DNA from: an uncultured Bacillota bacterium
GTDB lineage: Bacteria > Bacillota_I > Bacilli_A > Izemoplasmatales > UBA1188
Assembly: GCA_937907585.1 (NCBI GenBank)
Contig: CALCVH010000052.1
Coordinates: forward strand, 1 to 7,903
Length of the DNA: 7,903 nt
Direction: 5' to 3'
The notes below the pieces were generated by a model, which was given only the letters and a program-made list of their open reading frames with translations, did not search any database and was not told where the DNA came from. Shown here piece by piece: positions 1 to 5,052 of the stretch. The position numbers were made by a program, and so were the translations under genes. Positions within the stretch are counted from its first letter, which is position 1. The number at the start of each line of letters is the position of its first letter.

Positions 1-134
1 TAATTATTTTAATAGATTGATAAATTATACATATTTTATAAAAATAAAATGCAATACTCGTTTAACGCTATATATAATCTACTTTTAAGAGAATTTATTA
101 ATCTAAATTTTATTATAATTTTAAAATTACAAAT

Positions 135-163
135 TTGTCATATTTTACTATTTAATTTTTAAT
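135..163 (+). promoter_or_regulatory. Candidate sigma-A promoter of the ssb-thyA-folA-PAP2-pdp train
   Basis: TTGTCA at 135-140 (5 of 6 match to TTGACA) is followed by a 17-base spacer and TTTAAT at 158-163 (5 of 6 match to TATAAT). Transcription would start near 170, giving a short leader before the ATG at 185. Perfect TATAAT hexamers also occur at 73-78 and 114-119, but neither has a recognisable -35 at proper spacing, so they are weaker candidates. Positions 1-134 show no coding signal. In sequence this AT-rich, promoter-like hexamers arise by chance. Confidence 0.45.
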
Positions 164-184
164 GTAAGTAAATAAGGAGGATTT

Positions 185-559
185 ATGCTTAATCAATTTT
201 TAATTATGGGTAGACTTGCAGATAACCCAAAAGAAACTGTAACACCAAATAATAACAAAGTAGTTTCTATTGTAGTAGCTTGTCAGAAAGAATTTAGAAA
301 CCAAGATGGTACCTATGAAACAGACTTTTTCAGGATTGAATTCTGGAAAGGATTAGCTGATGTAGCTCTTAAAAATCTTAGAAAAGGACAACTTGTTTGT
401 TTAAGAGCGAGACTTGAAAACAACAACTATACTAACAAAGAAGGAAGAAAGGTTTATGATGTTAGAATAGTGGGTGAAAGGTTCTTATATTTAGAATATT
501 CTCAAAAGACAAAAATAATTGATGAACTCGAAGAAGAAATAATTGAAGAAAATGAATAA
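185..559 (+). CDS. ssb: Single-stranded DNA-binding protein family (short, atypical SSB)
   Basis: This is a 124-residue OB-fold protein of the SSB family, expected to bind single-stranded DNA in the cytoplasm during replication, repair or recombination. The N-terminus (NQFLIMGRLADNP) matches the SSB beta-1 region. The block TDFFRIEFWKGLADVA (about 46-61) and the run KGQLVCLRARLENNNY (about 67-82) match the later strands. The family usually runs to about 160-180 residues, with a Gly/Gln/Pro-rich linker and an acidic tip ending DDDIPF. Here the linker is absent and the protein ends in a Glu-rich stretch (ELEEEIIEENE) without the terminal Pro-Phe. That resembles short secondary SSBs such as Bacillus subtilis SsbB in length. 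The start is supported by AGGAGG at 175-180, four bases upstream. It is the first gene of the train, 59 bases before thyA. It could be the only SSB of the cell or a paralogue; the window cannot say. Confidence 0.88.
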   Translation: MLNQFLIMGRLADNPKETVTPNNNKVVSIVVACQKEFRNQDGTYETDFFRIEFWKGLADVALKNLRKGQLVCLRARLENNNYTNKEGRKVYDVRIVGERFLYLEYSQKTKIIDELEEEIIEENE

Positions 560-572
560 TTAACATTTTATA

Positions 573-616
573 ATCCTTCTTTTATGATAAAATTATAAAA
601 GGAGGATATATTTTTT
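573..616 (+). promoter_or_regulatory. thyA leader hairpin burying the Shine-Dalgarno sequence, followed by a T-run
   Basis: Bases 573-587 pair with 593-607 in an uninterrupted 15-bp stem (two G-U pairs) around a 5-base loop at 588-592. The 3' arm contains the thyA ribosome binding site AGGAGG (600-605), paired with the anti-SD-like stretch CCTTCT (575-580). Six T's follow at 611-616, so the same element resembles an intrinsic terminator. A competing stem, 566-574 with 592-600, would leave most of the SD free. The SD lies 13 bases from the thyA ATG, which is long. I infer translational control or partial termination between ssb and thyA; the ligand or trigger is unknown. Confidence 0.6.
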
Positions 617-618
617 AT

Positions 619-1485
619 ATGAAACAGTACCTTGATCTTATTAAGACAGTATTAGAAAAAGGTTCTACCAAAAGTGATAGAACTGGAACAGGCACTATCT
701 CTTATTTCGGCTATCAAATGAGATTTGACCTGAGTGATGGATTCCCATTGGTTACTACTAAAAAAGTGTTCTTAAAAGGAATTATTCATGAATTATTATG
801 GTTTATTAAAGGAGATACTAATATTAAATATCTTGTTGATAATGGTGTAAAAATTTGGAATGAATGGCCTTATAAAACATATAGTGAATCAAGTGAATTT
901 AAAGGTGAAACTTTAGATGAATTTGTTGAAAAAATCAAAAATGATGATGAATTTGCGAAGAAATGGGGAAATTTAGGCCCTGTTTATGGTAAACAGTGGA
1001 GAAACTTTAATGGTGTTGACCAATTAGGAAATATTATTGAAGAAATAAAGAAGAATCCAGATTCAAGAAGATTGATTGTATCAAGCTGGAATCCTGTAGA
1101 TATTCCATCTATGGCTTTACCACCTTGTCATTCTTTATATCAATTCTATGTCAATGATGGTAAACTAAGCCTACAATTATATCAAAGAAGTGGAGATATA
1201 TTCTTAGGAGTTCCATTTAATATCGCAAGCTATTCATTATTATTAATGATTGTTGCGGATGTATGTGGATTAAAACCTGGTACATTCGTACACACTATTG
1301 GTGATGCGCATATTTATTCAAATCATATTGATCAAGTTAAACTTCAATTATCAAGAGAGCCTTATCCACTACCACAAATGATAATTAAGAATCATCATGA
1401 CAATATTGAAGATTATGTATATGAAGACTTTGAACTTGTAAATTATCAGTGCCATCCAAGAATTAAAGGAGAAGTTGCGGTTTAA
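619..1485 (+). CDS. thyA: Thymidylate synthase ThyA
   Basis: This cytoplasmic enzyme methylates dUMP to dTMP using 5,10-methylenetetrahydrofolate and releases dihydrofolate. Family motifs are all present: phosphate-binding DRTGTGT (residues 20-26, Arg21), the folate-side HELLWFIKG (57-65), SRRLIVSSWNP (149-159), the catalytic loop LPPCHSLYQFYV with nucleophile Cys170, QRSGDIFLGVPFNIASY (189-205, with the dUMP-binding Asn201) and GDAHIYSNH near the C-terminus. At 288 residues it is longer than the 264-residue E. coli enzyme. The extra residues lie in the small domain (about 85-115), where the Lactobacillus casei type also carries an insertion. The start MKQYLDLIKTVLEKG aligns with the classic ThyA N-terminus, so ATG 619 is right despite the 13-base SD spacing. 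Its stop overlaps the folA start by one base (TAATG). Expression is probably controlled by the leader hairpin. Confidence 0.98.
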   Translation: MKQYLDLIKTVLEKGSTKSDRTGTGTISYFGYQMRFDLSDGFPLVTTKKVFLKGIIHELLWFIKGDTNIKYLVDNGVKIWNEWPYKTYSESSEFKGETLDEFVEKIKNDDEFAKKWGNLGPVYGKQWRNFNGVDQLGNIIEEIKKNPDSRRLIVSSWNPVDIPSMALPPCHSLYQFYVNDGKLSLQLYQRSGDIFLGVPFNIASYSLLLMIVADVCGLKPGTFVHTIGDAHIYSNHIDQVKLQLSREPYPLPQMIIKNHHDNIEDYVYEDFELVNYQCHPRIKGEVAV

Positions 1486-1952
1486 TGTATAGTTGTATAT
1501 TCGCAATAGATAGAAATAATTTATTTGGTAAAGATAATGGTCTTCCATGGCACTATAAAGAAGACTTACAATACTTTAAGAAAATGACTTATATGAAAAA
1601 AGTAATAATGGGAGAAGAAACATATAAGTCTATCACATCTAGAAATGGTAAACCTTTACCTGATAGAATTAATGTTATCGCTACATTAACTGATTTCACT
1701 GCTCCTGGTGCTGAAGTTACACATGATATATTTGGATATCTAGAAGAACATAAAGATGAAGATATGTTTGTTATAGGTGGAAAAAGAATATTAGAAATGA
1801 CATATAAAAATGCTGATTATCTATATATTACCTATATTGATGCTGATCATGATGGAAATGTATATTTACACTTAGATTTATCTAATTTTGAATTAGTTAA
1901 TGAAGAAGTATCTGATGTATTACATTTTAGAAAATATAGGAGAATTAAATAG
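1485..1952 (+). CDS. folA: Dihydrofolate reductase
   Basis: This enzyme reduces dihydrofolate to tetrahydrofolate with NADPH, recycling the product of the ThyA reaction; it is the family targeted by trimethoprim. The 155-residue length is normal. Visible motifs are the substrate loop GLPWHYKEDLQYFKK (19-33) with catalytic Asp27, the NADPH-binding VIMGEETYKSI (40-50), PLPDR (57-61), the conserved FVIGGKRILE (95-104) with the Gly-Gly pair at 98-99, and YLYITYIDA (112-120). The usual GDT in the FG loop reads GNV here (124-126), a mild change. The start codon shares a base with the thyA stop, implying translational coupling. A weak SD (AAAGGAG, 1465-1471) lies inside the thyA end, 13 bases upstream. 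The TAG stop directly abuts the next gene. Confidence 0.97.
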   Translation: MYSCIFAIDRNNLFGKDNGLPWHYKEDLQYFKKMTYMKKVIMGEETYKSITSRNGKPLPDRINVIATLTDFTAPGAEVTHDIFGYLEEHKDEDMFVIGGKRILEMTYKNADYLYITYIDADHDGNVYLHLDLSNFELVNEEVSDVLHFRKYRRIK

Positions 1953-2969
1953 ATGTTTCAATTTTTAGATACTATGCACTTTGAATTCGATATTAAAATT
2001 GTCGAATTCTTTAATAAACTTACTGATATTAAATTCTTTGAAATATTATTTAAAGGTATTTCATTATTAGGTACTGAAACTGTATTTATTGTATTAATTG
2101 GACTTACTTATTGGGCAATAGATAAAAAGTTAGCTAAAGATGTAGCTTTACCTGCGTTCTTTGGATTAATACTTGGAAATGTAGTAAAGGGGTTTGTAAA
2201 AAGACTAAGACCATTCCAACAATCTCCATCAACTATTACTTGTAGAGATTCATCTATTCTCGCAACTGATTCAAATGGTAACTTTATAATGGAAGATGCT
2301 GGATATTATAAAACATCTTCATCATCATTCCCATCAGGTCACTCAATTGGAGCAAGTGGTCTTTATAATGGTTATGCACTAAACTTAAAAAAGTATAAAG
2401 TATTTTGGATTATTTCTACAGTTTTATGTTTATTAGTTATGTTATCAAGATTAGCTCTTGGTGTTCATTTTTTAACTGATGTATTAACTGGTTATGCATT
2501 AGGATTATGTTTTATATTAGCTTATAACTATGTTATTACTAAAGTAAATAGAGATATATTTGATTTATCATTATTAATATTCTTTGGATTATTAACAATA
2601 GGATCTATTTGGTTCAGTGATAAACCAAAAGACATCTTTAGTATGTATGGAGCTGTTTTAGGCTTATTTATTGGTGTTAAATTAGAAAACAAATATGTAA
2701 ACTTTAAGATGACTAAAATAGTATGGAAAACGATCTTAAGATTCGTTATTGGCTTAGTTTTATTATTCGCTATAAAAGAATTATTAAAGATGACATATAA
2801 ATATTTCGTTGACAGCAATACTATTTTATATTGTTTCTTAGATTTAATTAGATATACTATTTTATTAATCTGTGCAGCTTATGTCTATCCTCTAATATTT
2901 AATAAACTATCATTCTTAAATGATAAAGAAAATACTGATGAATTGGAAGAAAAACCAGTAGAGGCATAA
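1953..2969 (+). CDS. PAP2-family integral membrane phosphatase
   Basis: This 338-residue membrane protein carries the complete PAP2 (type 2 phosphatidic acid phosphatase) signature: K79-x6-R86-P87, FPSGH (126-130, His130) and S165-R166-x5-H172-x3-D176. His172 is the presumed nucleophile, with His130 as general acid. Hydrophobic segments lie at roughly 38-56, 64-78, 150-164, 174-196, 204-221, 231-243, 261-278 and 300-316. A polar loop (about 88-125) sits before PSGH, and the C-terminal tail is charged and acidic. Members dephosphorylate undecaprenyl pyrophosphate, phosphatidate or phosphatidylglycerol phosphate; the exact substrate cannot be read from sequence. The C-terminal third (after about 200) adds extra membrane segments beyond the PAP2 core. 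ATG 1953 follows the folA TAG with no gap, with AGGAGA at 1938-1943 as ribosome binding site. Co-transcription with folA and pdp looks certain; a functional link is not shown. Confidence 0.93.
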   Translation: MFQFLDTMHFEFDIKIVEFFNKLTDIKFFEILFKGISLLGTETVFIVLIGLTYWAIDKKLAKDVALPAFFGLILGNVVKGFVKRLRPFQQSPSTITCRDSSILATDSNGNFIMEDAGYYKTSSSSFPSGHSIGASGLYNGYALNLKKYKVFWIISTVLCLLVMLSRLALGVHFLTDVLTGYALGLCFILAYNYVITKVNRDIFDLSLLIFFGLLTIGSIWFSDKPKDIFSMYGAVLGLFIGVKLENKYVNFKMTKIVWKTILRFVIGLVLLFAIKELLKMTYKYFVDSNTILYCFLDLIRYTILLICAAYVYPLIFNKLSFLNDKENTDELEEKPVEA

Positions 2970-2971
2970 AC

Positions 2972-4267
2972 ATGAGAGTTATAGATATAATAGAAAAAAC
3001 TAAAAATAAAATAGAATTAACAGAAGAAGAAATAACTTGGTTTATAGATGAATATGTAAAAGGAAATATACCAGATTATCAAGTATCGGCTTGGTTAATG
3101 GCGGTTAATTTCAATTCTTTAACTAAGAAAGAAACATATTATCTAACTAAAGCTATGCTTAATTCTGGAGATAAAATAGATTTATCAAGTATTAAAGGTA
3201 TTAAGGTTGATAAACATTCTACAGGTGGAGTTGGAGATAAAGCATCTTTAGTAGTTGGACCATTAGCAGCTGCATGTGGATGTGTAATGGCTAAATTATC
3301 TGGCAGAGGTTTAGGCCATACTGGTGGAACTCTTGATAAACTTGAATCTATTCCTGGAGTTACAATTTCTCTATCAGAAGAAAGATTCTTAAATCAAGTT
3401 AACACTGTTCATCTAGCAATAGCTGGACAAACTCAAAATTTAGTTCCTGCAGATAAGAAATTATATGCATTAAGAGATGTTACTGGGACAATTAAATCAA
3501 TACCATTAATCGCATCATCTATAATGAGTAAAAAACTCGCTAGTGGTGCTGATGTTATATGTTTAGATGTTAAATTTGGCTCTGGAGCATTCATGAAAAC
3601 TACAGATGAAGCTATAGAATTATCTAATGAAATGATATCTTTAGCTAATCAAGCTGGTAAAAAAGCAGTATGCTTTATTACAGATATGGAATCTCCTTTA
3701 GGTAAAGCAATAGGTAATAGACTTGAAGTACTAGAAGCAATAAACTGTTTAAAAGGAAAAGGGCCTAAAGATTTAGAGAATATTTGTACAGAAATCGTTT
3801 CTTATATGGTTTTTGTTTCTGGTATTAGAAACAGTAAGGAAGAAGCTAAAAAGCTCGTATACGAGAAATTAAGAGATGGTTCTGGATATAATAAGTTCTT
3901 AGAATTCATTAACGCTCAAGGCGCGACAACAAATACATTTGATGAATCATTTGTTTCTTGTAAAGAAATAATTCCTCTATTATCAAAAAAAGAAGGTTAT
4001 ATAGCAAAAATAGATGCCTTAACTCTAGGTTTAGTATCTATGAGACTTGGAGCTGGTAGAGAAACAAAAGAAGATTCAATCGATCCAAATGTAGGAATAG
4101 TTTTAAATCATCAATGTAATGAATATGTTAAAGTTGGCGAACCATTATTATATATTTATAAAAATGATAAGTGGGATGAAAATATAATATCTGATTTATA
4201 TAATGCATATTCATTTAGTGATAAACCAATTAAAGAATTTAAAACTATTTATAAAATAGTAGAATAA
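2972..4267 (+). CDS. pdp: Pyrimidine-nucleoside phosphorylase
   Basis: This enzyme reversibly cleaves thymidine, deoxyuridine or uridine with phosphate to the free base and (deoxy)ribose 1-phosphate. It belongs to the thymidine/anthranilate phosphoribosyltransferase-like fold. The signature SGRGLGHTGGTLDKLE (110-125) is intact, with the phosphate loop KHSTGGVGDK (81-90), ALRDVTGT (166-173) and IASSIMSKK (180-188). From recalled Geobacillus stearothermophilus PyNP numbering, the expected active-site residues fall at the same positions: Lys108, Arg168, Ser183 and Lys187. Lys108, where E. coli thymidine phosphorylase (DeoA) has Met, favours the broad-specificity Bacillus-type PyNP over a strict thymidine phosphorylase. 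The C-terminal PYNP domain (LGAGRETKEDSID...VGIVL) is complete; 431 residues is normal. It starts two bases after the PAP2 stop with a poor SD (AGAGG, 2960-2964), so it probably depends on coupling. Within this cluster it gives thymidine/uridine salvage or breakdown. Confidence 0.96.
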   Translation: MRVIDIIEKTKNKIELTEEEITWFIDEYVKGNIPDYQVSAWLMAVNFNSLTKKETYYLTKAMLNSGDKIDLSSIKGIKVDKHSTGGVGDKASLVVGPLAAACGCVMAKLSGRGLGHTGGTLDKLESIPGVTISLSEERFLNQVNTVHLAIAGQTQNLVPADKKLYALRDVTGTIKSIPLIASSIMSKKLASGADVICLDVKFGSGAFMKTTDEAIELSNEMISLANQAGKKAVCFITDMESPLGKAIGNRLEVLEAINCLKGKGPKDLENICTEIVSYMVFVSGIRNSKEEAKKLVYEKLRDGSGYNKFLEFINAQGATTNTFDESFVSCKEIIPLLSKKEGYIAKIDALTLGLVSMRLGAGRETKEDSIDPNVGIVLNHQCNEYVKVGEPLLYIYKNDKWDENIISDLYNAYSFSDKPIKEFKTIYKIVE

Positions 4268-4290
4268 TATTTCAATTATTTCAAATTCAA

Positions 4291-4329
4291 AAGAAAGAAC
4301 GATTATTTGTTATTTTCGTTCTTTTTTTT
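4291..4329 (+). terminator. Intrinsic terminator of the pdp operon, shared with the recU 3' end
   Basis: AAAGAACGA (4294-4302) pairs with TCGTTCTTT (4316-4324) in a 9-bp stem around a 13-base AT loop, with eight T's at 4322-4329. The outer A-T pairs extend the stem to about 4291. The loop and 3' arm lie within the last codons and stop of recU on the opposite strand. Read from the minus strand, the stem is followed by a T-rich stretch, so the element may terminate both convergent transcripts. Confidence 0.85.
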
Positions 4330-4899
4330 ATCTATTAATATATCAACTGCATCCAAGTAAGGTACTCTTATAGGAAATGATTCTTTTATAAGAATGCTTT
4401 TTTCTCTAAATTCTTCAATTGAAATAGATTTTCTTCCACCAGACTTATCTCTTTTATTAAATTCTAATAAATCTTTGATTTCTAATAAATATATTTCATT
4501 TAATCTATTAAATTCAACTAATATAAAGCCAATTCCTCCATGTTGATCAATACGTTCTAAATGATCTATTTGATGTTGGTAAATATTAGACATTGGGAAA
4601 GAAGTAGTTGAATTACATTGTTTAGCATCAAAGTCTATATAATATCCTCTATAGATACCATTATAGTCAGTTGTAGAAGGTATTTTATAATAAGCTTCTG
4701 TAATCTTTGCTTTAGATCTTTGTGGATAATCTACAGTAACGATTTGAACAGGAGTAGGTTTCTTATAAATAACCGCAATATTTCTATTAAGATATTGTTC
4801 ATTTGATTCATTGATCAATTCTTCAAACTGCATTCCACGATTAGATACAGATATCTTTTGTGCTTTATATGGCGCTCTTTTTATAGGATAGTTATACAT
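4303..4899 (-). CDS. recU: Holliday junction resolvase RecU
   Basis: RecU is the Firmicutes Holliday junction endonuclease that cuts four-way DNA junctions in recombination and repair, and it also binds RecA. The 198-residue protein shows the family core: SNRGMQFEELINESN (19-33), IAVIYKKPTPVQIVTVDYPQRS (41-62, near-invariant), the stalk region AKITEAYYKIPSTTDYNG (64-81), the active-site strand YIDFDAKQ (87-94), FPMSNIYQHQI (101-111) and GGRKSI (154-159). The PD-(D/E)xK site reads Asp78, Asp91 and Lys93. Family members usually have Glu in place of Asp91 (DFEAK), a conservative change that should still bind metal. A GAGGT ribosome binding site (4907-4911 on the plus strand) sits 7 bases before the ATG. 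It is a lone gene, convergent with pdp; in B. subtilis recU is joined to ponA, which is not seen here. Confidence 0.96.
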   Translation of the reverse strand: MYNYPIKRAPYKAQKISVSNRGMQFEELINESNEQYLNRNIAVIYKKPTPVQIVTVDYPQRSKAKITEAYYKIPSTTDYNGIYRGYYIDFDAKQCNSTTSFPMSNIYQHQIDHLERIDQHGGIGFILVEFNRLNEIYLLEIKDLLEFNKRDKSGGRKSISIEEFREKSILIKESFPIRVPYLDAVDILIDKKKNENNK

Positions 4900-4917
4900 T
4901 TTGAATACCTCGAAATA

Positions 4918-4930
4918 ATTATAAATTATA
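4918..4930 (-). promoter_or_regulatory. Candidate -10 elements for recU
   Basis: Two perfect TATAAT hexamers read on the minus strand at 4930-4925 and 4923-4918, just upstream of the recU ribosome binding site. The second has TTTTCA (4946-4941) 17 bases upstream as a weak -35, but would leave almost no leader before the SD at 4911-4907. The first leaves a better leader but lacks a -35. Either could serve; the call rests on position and hexamer identity only. Confidence 0.35.
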
Positions 4931-4940
4931 AATCAACAAA

Positions 4941-4954
4941 TGAAAACGTTTTTT
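4941..4954. promoter_or_regulatory. cre-like palindrome in the recU/RNase J divergent region
   Basis: TGAAAACGTTTTTT fits the CcpA catabolite-responsive element TGWAANCGNTNWCA at all positions except the last two, and contains the perfect palindrome AAAACGTTTT (4943-4952). It lies upstream of both recU and the RNase J gene, next to a candidate recU -35. A-rich/T-rich palindromes are common in such DNA, so this is only a candidate operator. Confidence 0.25.
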
Positions 4955-4978
4955 CCATTTTTTTAGGATTTTTTTTGA

Positions 4979-5007
4979 TTGATTAACACAACTATATAGT
5001 ATACAAT
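4979..5007 (+). promoter_or_regulatory. Candidate sigma-A promoter of the RNase J family gene
   Basis: TTGATT (4979-4984), a 17-base spacer, then TACAAT (5002-5007, 5 of 6 match to TATAAT). Transcription would begin near 5014, giving a leader of about 39 bases that contains a strong ribosome binding site, AAGGAGG (5036-5042). The overlapping TATAGT at 4995-5000 is an alternative -10 without a well-spaced -35. Confidence 0.5.
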
Positions 5008-5052
5008 AGAATTGAGTTTAAGACATTTTATACGGAAGGAGGATGTTTTAAA

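Noticed and set aside
2528..2818. Open frame on the minus strand inside the PAP2 gene (96 codons)
   Set aside because: It lies wholly opposite a gene with complete PAP2 motifs, has no recognisable family features, and is expected from AT-rich codon choice on the plus strand.
4721..4729. Perfect DnaA box TGTGGATAA (TTATCCACA on the minus strand)
   Set aside because: It encodes the conserved RecU residues DYPQ and stands alone; a single near-match (TTATCCATA, 7194-7202) does not make an origin cluster.
4618..4806. Plus-strand open frame inside recU (62 codons)
   Set aside because: It is antisense to conserved RecU residues and shows no family similarity or convincing ribosome binding site.
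5043..5051. ATG TTT TAA mini-frame just before the RNase J family start
   Set aside because: Its ATG directly abuts the SD, too close for initiation, and the following ATG at 5053 gives the normal RNase J N-terminus.
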